DNA from: Vibrio mediterranei | GTDB lineage: Bacteria; Pseudomonadota; Gammaproteobacteria; Enterobacterales; Vibrionaceae | DNA: 64,000 nt | Reading direction: 5' to 3' | NCBI RefSeq assembly: GCF_900088415.1 | Contig: NZ_FLLQ01000005.1 | Coordinates: forward strand, 372,001 to 436,000 | Shown here: piece by piece, positions 55,210 through 64,000 of the stretch | Position numbering within the stretch: position 1 is the stretch's first letter | How the letters are laid out: every line of letters starts with the position of its first letter | Translations under genes and position numbers: made by a program | Notes under the pieces: model-generated | Database searches by the model: none | What the model was told of the DNA's origin: nothing | The model's input: the letters and a program-made list of their open reading frames with translations, nothing else

Positions 55210-55812
55210 GTGAAAAAAATCGTCTTATTGGGTGACAGCTTGACGGCTGGATGGGGTTTAGCCACAAATCAAAACTGGTCAGATAAACTCATTGCAGCCC
55301 ATCCAGATATTGAGTTTATCAACTGCGGTGTACCCGGTGACACGACAGCAGGAATGCTATCTAGATTCAAACAACAAGTTTTAGACCAAGCTCCTGATGC
55401 CGTTGTTCTATTTGGCGGGCTGAACGACCTCAACTGGGGCACAGATATCAGTGTGGTTGCCAGTAACCTCAACGCTATGATTGCTCAGTCTCAACATCAT
55501 GGTATTCAACCCATTTTAATCGTCACTTCTGCTATCGACCCAGTTGGTTCGCTCCCAATGTTTGGCAATCACAAAGGCACCGTTGAAACCATTCGTAGTG
55601 CAGTTCAGCAGTTGAGTCAAAAACACGCTGAAAAGCTGAAAGCAATGTACAGCAGCGGAGAGAATGGTCTTGAAATCGTGGATATCTACCAAACGTTTGA
55701 ACAATATGCATGCGAAAAAGACTATGCATCACTATACCAAGCCGATGGTATTCATTTGTCACCGCTTGGCGCTCAGCTTATCTATAACACGCTGGACGAA
55801 ATAAACTGGTAA
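55210..55812 (+). CDS. SGNH/GDSL-type esterase, TesA-like
   Basis: A 200-residue hydrolase with the SGNH blocks: GDSLTAGWG (nucleophile Ser), GVPGDTTAGM (Gly), FGGLNDLNWG (Asn) and DGIHLSPLG (Asp and His). No signal peptide is seen, so it is cytoplasmic, unlike TesA. Relatives cut acyl esters or thioesters. It is probably a single-gene unit, as terminators lie on both sides. Confidence 0.88.
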   Translation: MKKIVLLGDSLTAGWGLATNQNWSDKLIAAHPDIEFINCGVPGDTTAGMLSRFKQQVLDQAPDAVVLFGGLNDLNWGTDISVVASNLNAMIAQSQHHGIQPILIVTSAIDPVGSLPMFGNHKGTVETIRSAVQQLSQKHAEKLKAMYSSGENGLEIVDIYQTFEQYACEKDYASLYQADGIHLSPLGAQLIYNTLDEINW

Positions 55813-55814
55813 GC

Positions 55815-55848
55815 AAAAGGGTCATCAGTACACACTGATGACCCTTTT
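55815..55848. terminator. Bidirectional terminator
   Basis: AAAAGGGTCATCAGT and ACTGATGACCCTTTT form a 15-bp stem between converging genes. Confidence 0.93.
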
Positions 55849-55894
55849 CTATTTACGACCTATTTGATTATTTAGTCAACTCGATGACGTTAGA

Positions 55895-57283
55895 CTATGC
55901 CCAAAAGCTCATTGCAATTATGGTCAAAGCGCCGATACAAGCGACATTCAAGAGAATACCAATACGCATCATCTCTTGCTGTTTAATATGACCAGAGGCA
56001 AAAACAATTGCATTTGGAGGTGTCGCTACCGGAAGCATAAACGCACAAGAGGCTGCCACTGCAATTAACACCGACAAAATCACCGGTGACATTCCAAACG
56101 CTTCAGCGACACTCGCAAAAACCGGAATCAGCAACGCCGCACTCGCTGTGTTACTGGCAAACTCAGTTAAGAAGACCACGAACGCTGCAATCACCAAGAT
56201 AATCACCAACATGTTGAACTGAGAGATCATGTCACTTAATTCATTGGCAAGAAAAACACTCGTTCCCGTTGCTTTAAGGACATTACTCAAACAGATACCA
56301 CCACCAAACAGCAGTAAGACACCCCAGTCTGCGGTCTTCTCAATATCCTTCCAATGAACTACTCGAGCAAAGTTCACCGCAACAATAGCGCCAAGAGCAA
56401 CAATGGTGTCGAATTTCGCATACCCGCCCAACATTGCATTGATCGGTTTGCTGAATATCCAAAAGAATACCGTAAGAGCAAAGATAAGCAGAGTAACTAC
56501 TTTCCCTTTATCCCAATTCACTTGCTCATGATTGATTTCGAACTCACCATCAAGCTTAGGTTTTAATACAAAGAACAAGACAGCTAATGCAATAGGGAGC
56601 AGAATGATTGATGTTGGTAAGCCAAATGCCATCCAGTCAGTAAAAGAGAGCCCTACTTCTGCTGCGGCGATCGCGTTAGGTGGACTTCCAACCATTGTTG
56701 CAATACCACCAATACTCGCACTATAAGCAATGCCAAGTAGTACAAAAACGTACGTGTTATGGCCGCTTTCTTCATTCACTTTACTTAATACACCAAGCAC
56801 CAATGGCAACATCATTGCCGCGGTAGCAGTATTACTGATCCACATAGATAAAAGTGCGGTAACGCCAAACAGCATAAACACCGCAACGCTCATCTTACCT
56901 TTTGCCATCACTAGCACTTTATCGGCAATAACCTTATCTAAGCCTTGCCTATGCATAGCGGCCGCTAGTGCAAAACCACCCAAGAACAAAAATATGATGG
57001 AATTGGCAAAGTTATTTAAAGCAGTCTGCGTATCAAACACACCGAACAAAACCGCAATCACCGGCACCAATATAGCAGTCACAGTCACGTGAAGCGCTTC
57101 GGTCAACCACAGCACAGCAATAAACGCTAAGATACTAATTCCCAGCACAACACTGGGTTCAAATGGTAAGGTGTTATAGAGCACAGCAAACAGCACGACG
57201 TCGGCAAGAATAATCATGCTGTTACGGTTAAAGAACCACTCTCGGGTATTGGAGGGTAAGGGGACACTATCGTTTCTATTCAT
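55895..57283 (-). CDS. DASS-family (SLC13) sodium/anion symporter
   Basis: A 462-residue membrane protein with the two SNT motifs of the DASS family, [18 protein letters not shown] and [17 protein letters not shown], each following a re-entrant hairpin. These carriers import dicarboxylates, tricarboxylates or sulfate with Na+. Length and motifs are normal. No regulatory partner lies next to it; the region ahead (57284-57568) holds nothing I can name. Confidence 0.9.
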   Translation of the reverse strand: MNRNDSVPLPSNTREWFFNRNSMIILADVVLFAVLYNTLPFEPSVVLGISILAFIAVLWLTEALHVTVTAILVPVIAVLFGVFDTQTALNNFANSIIFLFLGGFALAAAMHRQGLDKVIADKVLVMAKGKMSVAVFMLFGVTALLSMWISNTATAAMMLPLVLGVLSKVNEESGHNTYVFVLLGIAYSASIGGIATMVGSPPNAIAAAEVGLSFTDWMAFGLPTSIILLPIALAVLFFVLKPKLDGEFEINHEQVNWDKGKVVTLLIFALTVFFWIFSKPINAMLGGYAKFDTIVALGAIVAVNFARVVHWKDIEKTADWGVLLLFGGGICLSNVLKATGTSVFLANELSDMISQFNMLVIILVIAAFVVFLTEFASNTASAALLIPVFASVAEAFGMSPVILSVLIAVAASCAFMLPVATPPNAIVFASGHIKQQEMMRIGILLNVACIGALTIIAMSFWA

Positions 57284-57568
57284 TATTATGGCTTCCTTTG
57301 ATTAGACGGGCGAAAACGACCTTGAAACACGCTTCAATGTCGCGGCCCTAACGCCATAAACGAGATAATGAAACCGGAAGTTAGATTCGATCAGAAGGCT
57401 GACTGTATCCGATGTAGTTATATTAAAGAGGATACGACACTGATACTCAGTTTCTACGCTTATGGGACCAAGTTATGATCCCATATAGAAAACCAAGCGC
57501 ATAATGAAAAATTATCAATTTGTTAACCACATCAACAATATGGATATAATTACAACATCTTGATTTTA

Positions 57569-58420
57569 TTAAACACCAATCAGCTTATCAAAGCTCGATT
57601 TTGCCTCCTGACATTGCATAACGCGACCATGACCTTGTCCATGTGTCGTGACCAACTCTACATTGACCATCTCTTGCGCTGCTTTCTTCGACACAGAATA
57701 TTTAGTGAAACGATCCTTTTCATCATGAACAATAATAGTTGGCGCATTGCGAAGCGCTAATTTGTTATAGGGATCGATGGTTTGCAAAGGGTATTGATAT
57801 TGGGTTTGGATATCATCGACTACCGCTTCAAACAAACGCATCGAATAGCCAGAACGCGCGACGCTACCAAACAAATTATCAAGATAGTCGAGAACTGGCG
57901 CGATAAGCAGCAAAGGTTTATCATGAAGTTTCGCGTGCTTACATTCAATCGCCGAAGCCGTGCCCATGCTATGCCCAACTAACCCAGCAACATCGTCTTC
58001 ATTATCCAGCAGACCTTCTAAACCGCCAACAAAGGCAGGAATATGCCCAAATGCACCTTCACTCTCACCATGAGCAGGATGGTCATACGCAAGCGCAGTA
58101 AATCCTCGACTTGCGATGTGCTCCATTAGTGGGAAGAATTGGCTTGCCGTACCAGACCAACCATGAGTTAAAATCCACACAGGACCTGTACCAAGACGAT
58201 ATGTCTTTAACATTCCTTCTGGCGTCGCGATCTCACCCTTTACCAATCCCTGAGGCTCAGAATTCTTTGGTTTAGAACGAACAGGCGTCAACAATAGCTT
58301 CTTCGCGGTGTTCTTCGCATGATTAGGCGCCAACTTATGATGAGCGCGCGTTGTAAGGTTAATCATGCGCTTTTTAAAACTGAATTTATTAGAAGTGTTG
58401 AAGTAAATTTTGTCACTCAT
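57569..58420 (-). CDS. Alpha/beta hydrolase
   Basis: A 283-residue hydrolase: HGWSGTASQF (oxyanion region), GLVGHSMGTASAIE (nucleophile Ser), HDEKDRFTKY (Asp) and TTHGQGHGRVM (His). Residues 20-60 are basic. Relatives are esterases or thioesterases; the substrate is not known. It lies 63 bases after the TetR gene, with a palindrome between, so it may be the target of that regulator. Confidence 0.87.
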   Translation of the reverse strand: MSDKIYFNTSNKFSFKKRMINLTTRAHHKLAPNHAKNTAKKLLLTPVRSKPKNSEPQGLVKGEIATPEGMLKTYRLGTGPVWILTHGWSGTASQFFPLMEHIASRGFTALAYDHPAHGESEGAFGHIPAFVGGLEGLLDNEDDVAGLVGHSMGTASAIECKHAKLHDKPLLLIAPVLDYLDNLFGSVARSGYSMRLFEAVVDDIQTQYQYPLQTIDPYNKLALRNAPTIIVHDEKDRFTKYSVSKKAAQEMVNVELVTTHGQGHGRVMQCQEAKSSFDKLIGV

Positions 58421-58437
58421 GACTGACTCTTCCTTGC

Positions 58438-58460
58438 AGCACGATTCGAACGGTCGTGCT
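58438..58460. promoter_or_regulatory. Candidate TetR operator before the hydrolase gene
   Basis: AGCACGA and TCGTGCT arms are 9 bases apart. The right half, CGGTCGTGCTTTTTT, is repeated almost exactly upstream of the TetR gene. Confidence 0.55.
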
Positions 58461-58483
58461 TTTTTATCTTAAAAAAATGTCTA

Positions 58484-59068
58484 TTAGCTCGACCAAGACT
58501 CAAAAGACTTAGTCACACTATTCCAAAACCTTTGGCTACTTTCTTCTTGCCCAACGAGGGAGTAAAAAACATGCGCACTAAGATAGTGCCCATAAAGTTC
58601 AAATGCCGCTTGCTTAACATCCAGATCTTTTTTCAACTCACCAGTTTCGACGGCCTTCTCGATTTGTATCGTTAAGTAGCTGATCCAGCGATAAATCGCC
58701 TTGCGTAGAGAAACTTGCAGTTCGTCTTGACGATTATCACGCCAAGCATCGATAAACATACAGCTGCCTTGGAAAGATTGATTCCAACACATCCAGTTAT
58801 CAATCAAATGCTTAAGCTTATCAATAACCAACTCATGCTGATGCTCTCTAACAGGGGCGATCACACGAGTCTGGAACGTAGCGTCGGCATACTCAACCAC
58901 CGCTACCTGTAAGTTCACTTTGGAATTAAAATGCGCAAATAGACCACTCTTCGACATCTGACACTGCTTAGCCAGCTCACCGATCGTCAGGCTTTCTAAG
59001 CCTTCACGACTCGCTATGCCGAACGCTTGATTAAGAATGTGCTCTTTGGTCAGCTTACCTTTGCTCAT
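58484..59068 (-). CDS. TetR/AcrR-family transcriptional regulator
   Basis: A 194-residue TetR protein with the usual N-terminal helix-turn-helix (REGLESLTIGELAKQCQMSKSGLFAHFNSKVNL) and a helical ligand-binding part. It is flanked by two similar palindromic elements, one before its own start and one before the hydrolase gene. Thus it likely represses itself, the hydrolase and perhaps the divergent AEC carrier gene (inference). Confidence 0.88.
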   Translation of the reverse strand: MSKGKLTKEHILNQAFGIASREGLESLTIGELAKQCQMSKSGLFAHFNSKVNLQVAVVEYADATFQTRVIAPVREHQHELVIDKLKHLIDNWMCWNQSFQGSCMFIDAWRDNRQDELQVSLRKAIYRWISYLTIQIEKAVETGELKKDLDVKQAAFELYGHYLSAHVFYSLVGQEESSQRFWNSVTKSFESWSS

Positions 59069-59103
59069 TTAAATCTCTAATAAAACGAATACACCACCAA
59101 TTT

Positions 59104-59117
59104 AGCACGGTCGTACT
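59104..59117. promoter_or_regulatory. Candidate TetR operator before the TetR gene
   Basis: AGCACGGTCGTACT is an imperfect palindrome sharing CGGTCGTRCTTTTTT with the site at 58451. It lies 36 bases before the TetR start, between TetR and the divergent AEC gene. Confidence 0.5.
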
Positions 59118-59198
59118 TTTTTGCAATCCTTGATTTATTGGGATGAGAAGATGTGGAATAATTATTCAATGCTACTGCGCTGATAATATGGAATGTTT

Positions 59199-60155
59199 AT
59201 GGACTCTTTGGTCGACCAACTGCTGTTTTCTATCACCATCACGGGCCCAATTTGTCTTATGATCATTTTGGGAGTAGTGTTCAAACGAATCGGTCTGATC
59301 AACGATAATTTTATCGACGTGGCGTCTAAGTTAGTCTTTAAAGTTACCCTACCCGCCATGCTATTTTTAAGCATCGTCAACTCCGAGCACAATTTCTCCG
59401 CAGCGAGCCAATTCATTACTTTTAGTATTATTGCCAATATACTTTTCTTCATTTTCACATACACCTCCGTTGGCGCCATGTTTCGTCACTCCACGGATAA
59501 AGGCGTCATTATTCAAGGAAGTTTTCGAGCTAATACCGGGATTATAGGCTTGGCTTACGTCGCCAACGCATACGGAGAAAAAGGGGTCGCTTTAGCGGCT
59601 ATCTATGTTGCTGTCACTACCTTTATTTATAATGTTCAAGCGGTGATTTGCCTTACCCCAAAAGGCACAGACTCTGGTGTTTCAGCCGGAAAAATCATGC
59701 TGACTACATTGACCAAAAACCCATTAATTATCGCAATTGTGTCTGGTCTGGTATTCTACATGTTGTCGATTCCCGTGCCTGATATAGCCATTGATGCCGG
59801 TAATTATTTCGCCAGAATGACACTGCCATTAGCCCTCCTTTGTACCGGAGGGTCGCTAGACTTAAGCTCGATGAAAAAAGAACAGAAACCAGCATGGCTC
59901 GCCAGTAGTTACAAACTTATTTTGGCTCCATTTGTGGTGACAACAGCAGGCTACTGGTTCGGTTTTAGAGGTTTGGAGTTAGGCATTCTATTTTTTATGA
60001 GTGCATCGCCAGTCGCTGCTGCAAGCTACGTCATGGCTCGCTCTATGGGAGGAAACTCAGTGCTTGCAGCGAATATTATCGCACTGACAACAGTGCTTTC
60101 GACGCTTACTTGCACTGTTGGCATCATTATTCTGACCTCTTTACACGCTATCTAA
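59199..60155 (+). CDS. AEC-family transporter
   Basis: About 318 residues with ten hydrophobic segments of the auxin efflux carrier family; QGSFRANTGIIGLAYV and LLCTGGSLDLSSM are typical motifs. Bacterial members move malonate, malate or related acids. I prefer the ATG at 59199, since GGA lies 7 bases upstream; another ATG is at 59193. It is divergent from the TetR gene and its likely operator. Confidence 0.87.
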   Translation: MDSLVDQLLFSITITGPICLMIILGVVFKRIGLINDNFIDVASKLVFKVTLPAMLFLSIVNSEHNFSAASQFITFSIIANILFFIFTYTSVGAMFRHSTDKGVIIQGSFRANTGIIGLAYVANAYGEKGVALAAIYVAVTTFIYNVQAVICLTPKGTDSGVSAGKIMLTTLTKNPLIIAIVSGLVFYMLSIPVPDIAIDAGNYFARMTLPLALLCTGGSLDLSSMKKEQKPAWLASSYKLILAPFVVTTAGYWFGFRGLELGILFFMSASPVAAASYVMARSMGGNSVLAANIIALTTVLSTLTCTVGIIILTSLHAI

Positions 60156-60259
60156 AGCAAACAGAGCTAAATACCATTACAATCATTCAAAAAGTCATAA
60201 CCTGAGCCTGTTTTAATTTATTGTCATTCTATCGGCTCAATCTAGGTTTGGAGATAAAC

Positions 60260-61051
60260 ATGAACAAAGACCTTATTATCAACGCGCTACAAAAAGTACG
60301 TGAGCAAAAACCTCTCGTCGTCAATATCACGAATTTTGTTGTCATGAATAACACCGCCAATGCGCTATTAGCCGTAGGCGCTTCACCAATCATGTCACAC
60401 TCAAAGCAAGAAATGGCGGAAATGATGTCATTCGCAGGCGCACTAGTCATCAATATTGGAACTTTAGATAGTGTGTGGCGTCCTGGTATGTTCTTCGCCG
60501 TAGAACAAGCCAATGAGAATAATAAGCCAGTTGTACTCGATCCTGTTGGATGTGGCGCAACCAAATTAAGAACCTCAACCGCTCGTCAACTTGCAGAACT
60601 CGCTGACAACTTAATAATTCGTGGTAACGCATCAGAAATCATTGCCATGGCAGGGGAAAAATCACAAAACAAAGGTGTTGATGCACTGGATTCAAGTGAG
60701 GCAGCTTTATCTGCGGCGCGCGCATTAGTAGAGGCCTACAACTGCTGTGTCGTAATCTCAGGTGAAACCGACTACGTCGTCAATAAAGAAGCCACTCACG
60801 CACTGAGTAATGGTCATGAGATGATGCCTTTTGTCACCGGTATGGGGTGCTCACTATCAGCGGTAACAGGAGCATTTGCTGCGGTTGGTGAAACCACAGG
60901 CCTCGCAGCTGCGGCAATATTTGCCATCGCAGGTGAAATCGCGGCTGAGCAATCAAAAGGCCCAGGTTCACTGCAAATGAATTTGCTTGATGCTCTGTAT
61001 CAGCTTAGTGATGAAGAAGTGCTACGCCGTCTCCACATTAAAGAGTGTTAA
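60260..61051 (+). CDS. thiM: Hydroxyethylthiazole kinase
   Basis: A 263-residue kinase that phosphorylates 4-methyl-5-(2-hydroxyethyl)thiazole for thiamine salvage. Family blocks: [44 protein letters not shown] and [15 protein letters not shown] with the catalytic cysteine. I chose ATG 60260, with GGAG 6 bases upstream, over 60221. It heads a unit with thiE and a third gene. No TPP riboswitch was seen in the 104 bases before it. Confidence 0.94.
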   Translation: MNKDLIINALQKVREQKPLVVNITNFVVMNNTANALLAVGASPIMSHSKQEMAEMMSFAGALVINIGTLDSVWRPGMFFAVEQANENNKPVVLDPVGCGATKLRTSTARQLAELADNLIIRGNASEIIAMAGEKSQNKGVDALDSSEAALSAARALVEAYNCCVVISGETDYVVNKEATHALSNGHEMMPFVTGMGCSLSAVTGAFAAVGETTGLAAAAIFAIAGEIAAEQSKGPGSLQMNLLDALYQLSDEEVLRRLHIKEC

Positions 61052-61060
61052 GGACAAACG

Positions 61061-61690
61061 ATGACTCGCAACCCTTATCTACTCTATCTTGTAACAGACG
61101 AAAACCAAGACCTCGATACGTTAATAGAAGTCGTGAAGCAGGCTGTTGAAGGTGGAGTGACAATGGTGCAAATACGTGAAAAGCATCATGATATTAGGAC
61201 CTTCATCACCAAAGCAGCAGCTGTCAAAAAGGTGCTTGAGGGTACTACCGTTCCATTGATCATCAATGACCGAGTAGACGTCGCCCTTGCCATCGATGCA
61301 GATGGCGTGCATTTGGGACAGACCGATATGCCAGCGACCCTAGCTCGAACCCTTATCGGTGAGGATAAGATTCTTGGTCTTTCTATTGAAAGCGAAACGC
61401 AACTGCAACAAGCGAAACAGCTTCCAATCGACTATATTGGGCTAAGCGCCATATTCTCAACGACAACCAAAACCAACATAAAAACTGAATGGGGGCTTGA
61501 AGGGCTAACGAATGCACTTCAACAGATAGAGCTACCTATTGTTGCTATTGGTGGTATCAACGAATCAAACTTGTTAGATGTGGCAAAAACTGGTGTTCAT
61601 GGTGTCGCGATCGTTTCAGCAATTAGTCATGCAGGATCACCGAAACAAGCAGCTCAAAAACTGTTAACTATTATGGAAAAGGCCGAGTAA
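61061..61690 (+). CDS. thiE: Thiamine-phosphate synthase
   Basis: A 209-residue TIM-barrel enzyme that joins HMP-PP with thiazole phosphate. Motifs: LVTDENQD, MVQIREKHHD, LIINDRVDVALAIDADGVHLGQTDMP and VAIGGINESN. It lies 9 bases after thiM. This is a salvage-type thiM-thiE pair without thiD; the main thiamine biosynthesis operon is expected elsewhere. Confidence 0.94.
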   Translation: MTRNPYLLYLVTDENQDLDTLIEVVKQAVEGGVTMVQIREKHHDIRTFITKAAAVKKVLEGTTVPLIINDRVDVALAIDADGVHLGQTDMPATLARTLIGEDKILGLSIESETQLQQAKQLPIDYIGLSAIFSTTTKTNIKTEWGLEGLTNALQQIELPIVAIGGINESNLLDVAKTGVHGVAIVSAISHAGSPKQAAQKLLTIMEKAE

Positions 61691-61698
61691 GGAATCGA

Positions 61699-62565
61699 AT
61701 GCACGATAAACTGTCCACATCCGCACTAGCAAAAAGTCGAAACCAGGAGTCTAAAGCACTGTTTACGCTTTTGAAGCGCGCAGGTTATATCAGCTGGCAC
61801 GAGTCCAGTTGGTTGCTAACTGATATTGGACATCGTTTCGGCGGTGACTATTTGGACAGTGAAAAATATGGACGCTTTATCGTGTGGCCGTCAAACCTTG
61901 TAATCGACGATACACTTATTAGTGACTCAACACTGACTGCAACGCAACTTGGTGAACACTTTGCGCTTCCAGCTAAAAAAATCAATCTTCTACTTAGTGA
62001 GCTAGGTTGGATAAAGCGTGACGATAGCCAATGGAAGGCGACGGCCATTGGCCTTCGCGCGGGTGCTCGTCTTCGTAAAGATAAACAGAACAACAATGAG
62101 TTTGTGGTTTGGCACCCCTCTGTATTGCGCCACGCTCGATTAAAACAGTCCGTCATCGAATTTAAAGGTCACGATGCAGAAGCGCACTCTACTGAAAAAT
62201 CCTTCTCAAGTTTTCGGCAGAAATTCGCGGCAAAACATCGAACTCTCGATGGTCATTACGTTCAATCGAAAGGCGAGTTAATTATTGATAACTGGTTATA
62301 TATGGCAGGCGTTGTTCATGCTTATCAAAGGCAGTTACCCATAGAACAAGATGTTGTGAGTGATTTTTACTTACCACAAGGGAAAGTCTACCTACAATAT
62401 TGGGGATCAGATAGCGATGTAGCAGACGACAGAACCATTGAACACACACGTGCGCTTTATCAAGAGCATGACCTGAGTCTTATTGAAATATTCCCAGACG
62501 ATATTCAGAATTTGGATGAGCTATTACCGAAAAAATTAAAGCCGTTTGGTATCAAAGCTTATTGA
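61699..62565 (+). CDS. Protein with tandem N-terminal repeats and a nuclease-like C-terminal domain
   Basis: A 288-residue protein that starts 8 bases after thiE. The N-terminal half has two similar units: LLKRAGYISWHESSWLLTDIG...FIVWPSNL and LLSELGWIKRDDSQWKATAIG...FVVWHPSVL, perhaps winged-helix-like. The C-terminal part (HRTLDGHYVQSKGELIIDNW, HAYQRQLP, SDFYLPQGKVYLQYWG) follows the pattern of the PD-(D/E)XK nuclease fold, with Glu in SKGE and Asp in SDFYL, but the usual lysine of the last motif is not seen (LQYW). It may bind DNA or be a nuclease. Function in a thiamine unit is not clear. Confidence 0.55.
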   Translation: MHDKLSTSALAKSRNQESKALFTLLKRAGYISWHESSWLLTDIGHRFGGDYLDSEKYGRFIVWPSNLVIDDTLISDSTLTATQLGEHFALPAKKINLLLSELGWIKRDDSQWKATAIGLRAGARLRKDKQNNNEFVVWHPSVLRHARLKQSVIEFKGHDAEAHSTEKSFSSFRQKFAAKHRTLDGHYVQSKGELIIDNWLYMAGVVHAYQRQLPIEQDVVSDFYLPQGKVYLQYWGSDSDVADDRTIEHTRALYQEHDLSLIEIFPDDIQNLDELLPKKLKPFGIKAY

Positions 62566-62595
62566 TTGGCTCTAATCACAGTAATCAAGCCTTCG

Positions 62596-63159
62596 CTAAA
62601 AGTAACAGAGGCACGAGTTGCGTCCATGCTGCCCAGCAATCATAAAAGGAGTAGCCACAACCACTGCACTATAGCTTTCTTTCAACGAGTTCACAGGTGA
62701 CTCTCCTTCAGCACTGGCCACCAACTGGGTTTCACTGGTAGTAATCAAAATACTGGTTGTTCTGATAAACGCATCTTTATAGGCGGGTATAGCTTTCACC
62801 TCGGCTAAATCGAAACTTGCTGCTTCGAAGTTTTCATAAGGACCAATCAAGCAACGGTCTCCGTCTATTTCAGGTTTTAGCCATATCGATTTACTGACAT
62901 TTTGCTGCAAGTTGCTAGGTACTGCACGCAAACTTCCCGATTGAACAAAACCACATTGTATCCAGAAAGACTTATCACTTTCGCTGGGCGCACTGCGTCC
63001 CCACAACCCTTCTCCAATAGGACATTCACTTTCTAAGACTGGGAACGGCAGGTTTACTTTGTTGGCACTGTCACAAACGTAAGGTTGCGTTTCGGCTAGG
63101 GCTGGATTCGCAAATAGAAACATTAGTGTCGTCAACAAGAATGAAATGACTGTTTTCAT
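62596..63159 (-). CDS. Secreted SPOR-like protein
   Basis: A 187-residue protein with a signal peptide ending in ANPALAE. The middle, GDRCLIGPYENFEAASFDLAEVKAIPAYKDAFIRTT, has the shape of a SPOR-type fold that binds denuded peptidoglycan. The C-terminus has a CLC motif. I chose the ATG at 63159, with GGGAG 7 bases upstream, over 63180. Family assignment is moderate. It is divergent from nhaD. Confidence 0.6.
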   Translation of the reverse strand: MKTVISFLLTTLMFLFANPALAETQPYVCDSANKVNLPFPVLESECPIGEGLWGRSAPSESDKSFWIQCGFVQSGSLRAVPSNLQQNVSKSIWLKPEIDGDRCLIGPYENFEAASFDLAEVKAIPAYKDAFIRTTSILITTSETQLVASAEGESPVNSLKESYSAVVVATPFMIAGQHGRNSCLCYF

Positions 63160-63361
63160 GAGTTTGCTCCCTTCCACCAAATTAGACAGATTCCTTCATC
63201 TAAGCCTAGGAGGTCTGAAAACATTGTCAAAAGTCTATTTTTTAACCACAAGCTCTTCATCAGATTCGAGTTAGCTCACAACGAAAATGTTGAATAACCT
63301 TTAAAATATCGTATCGCAATTGTTAGCGCCTGATTTTATTTAGCTTTTGAAGGATCAAAAC

Positions 63362-64000
63362 ATGATGAAAAAAAGTCGATGGCAGACCCTTTTAGTACTC
63401 CCTTTTATCGCCACGTCTACTTTCGCTTCGGAAACGGTATCTTCGGATACCTTTAACTTCACTCAATCCACAGTAGGTTATGCAGCATTACTTATTTTTG
63501 GTATTGCTTACACCCTTGTCATGATGGAGGAATACCTTAAATTACGTAAGTCAAAACCTGTTCTGCTCGCAGCAGGCTTAATTTGGATAATAATCGGCTT
63601 AGTCTATAAAGACCTAGGTCAAATCGAAGTTGCGAAATCCGCACTAGAACATAATTTGCTCGAATACGCCGAGCTCTTACTATTCTTGTTGGTCGCAATG
63701 ACCTACATATCAGCAATGGAAGAGCGGCGACTATTCGATGCACTTCAATCTTGGATGGTTGGAAAAGGCTTTAACTTTAGAACCTTATTTTGGTTAACAG
63801 GTATCCTCTCTTTCTTCATTTCCCCTATTGCCGATAACCTCACCACCGCATTATTAATGTGTGCAGTCGTGCTTAAAGTCGGGGGAAGCAATCTACGATT
63901 TGTAAATATTGCCTGTATTAACATCGTGGTCGCAGCTAATGCGGGCGGTGCATTCAGCCCATTTGGTGATATTACCACCTTAATGGTTTGGCAAGCGGGG
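63362..64000 (+). CDS. nhaD: Na+/H+ antiporter NhaD (partial, 3' end outside the window)
   Basis: From the ATG at 63362 an open frame of 213 codons runs off the right edge. It starts MMKKSRWQTLLVLPFIATS, with a signal-like segment, then VGYAALLIFGIAYTLVMMEEYLKL and the NhaD hallmarks ISPIADNLTTALLM and VVAANAGGAFSPFGDITTLMVWQ. NhaD exports Na+ and Li+ at alkaline pH and is typical of marine bacteria. AAGGA lies 7 bases ahead of the first of two adjacent ATG codons. Confidence 0.92.
   Translation, partial: MMKKSRWQTLLVLPFIATSTFASETVSSDTFNFTQSTVGYAALLIFGIAYTLVMMEEYLKLRKSKPVLLAAGLIWIIIGLVYKDLGQIEVAKSALEHNLLEYAELLLFLLVAMTYISAMEERRLFDALQSWMVGKGFNFRTLFWLTGILSFFISPIADNLTTALLMCAVVLKVGGSNLRFVNIACINIVVAANAGGAFSPFGDITTLMVWQAG

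Noticed and set aside
60156..60259. TPP riboswitch ahead of thiM.
   Set aside because: The conserved CUGAGA and GAACCUGAUC-like parts are missing and the region is too short for the full aptamer.
63537..63978. Two open frames on the minus strand near the right edge.
   Set aside because: Both are antisense to nhaD, whose plus-strand frame runs off the edge and carries clear family motifs.
1..64000. tRNA or rRNA genes, CRISPR arrays, insertion sequences, integrases, prophage or toxin-antitoxin pairs.
   Set aside because: None were recognised on either strand.

Overview
The window reads as a stretch of a marine gammaproteobacterium of the genus Vibrio or a very close relative, more likely the accessory second chromosome than the first (inference). 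Supporting signs are moderate GC content, a lamB-malM pair with MalT boxes next to a glycogen debranching enzyme, an NhaD antiporter, a PACE efflux pump, a KdgM-type porin and many LysR regulators. No rRNA, tRNA, CRISPR array, insertion sequence or integrase was seen.

Region by region. 1-4974 is a sorbitol (glucitol) PTS operon, srlA-srlE-srlB-srlD-gutM-srlR on the minus strand, with the last gene cut by the left edge and gutQ divergent from it. 4994-9169 holds a LysR regulator convergent with a three-gene operon of class III aminotransferase, beta-keto-acid cleavage enzyme (DUF849) and an orphan TAXI solute receptor, probably an uncharacterised amino-acid route. 9421-14094 is a signalling pair: an HD-GYP response regulator and a large hybrid histidine kinase split by a one-base frameshift in a T run. 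14105-16504 is an Lrp-type regulator divergent from a long Cys/Met-family PLP enzyme.

16567-27009 is the most unusual part: a catabolic island with an M20 amidohydrolase, three EamA transporters, two almost identical M24 hydrolases, an Asp/Glu-racemase-family protein, a YheO/DauR-type regulator, RidA and diaminopropionate ammonia-lyase. Its long intergenic regions share a repeated GTTAAC-type motif with a 10-bp period. The pieces suggest uptake or export, hydrolysis and deamination of a modified 2,3-diamino acid or an ectoine-like compound; the substrate is not known.

27179-36476 carries a surface lipoprotein, a prolyl-hydroxylase-like enzyme, a Crp/Fnr regulator, two unknown genes, an orphan napGH electron-transfer pair behind a perfect FNR-type box, and a LysR/MATE divergent pair. 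36539-42191 has an overlapping bactofilin/M23 peptidase pair and an ABC-2 exporter with a lipoprotein adaptor. 42284-51313 covers a KdgM porin, a Sel1 protein, malM, lamB, glgX and a GGDEF protein whose signature motif is destroyed. 51346-64000 contains further regulators and envelope proteins, a DASS anion transporter, a TetR-controlled hydrolase, an AEC carrier, thiM-thiE with a linked nuclease-like gene, a SPOR-like secreted protein and the start of nhaD.
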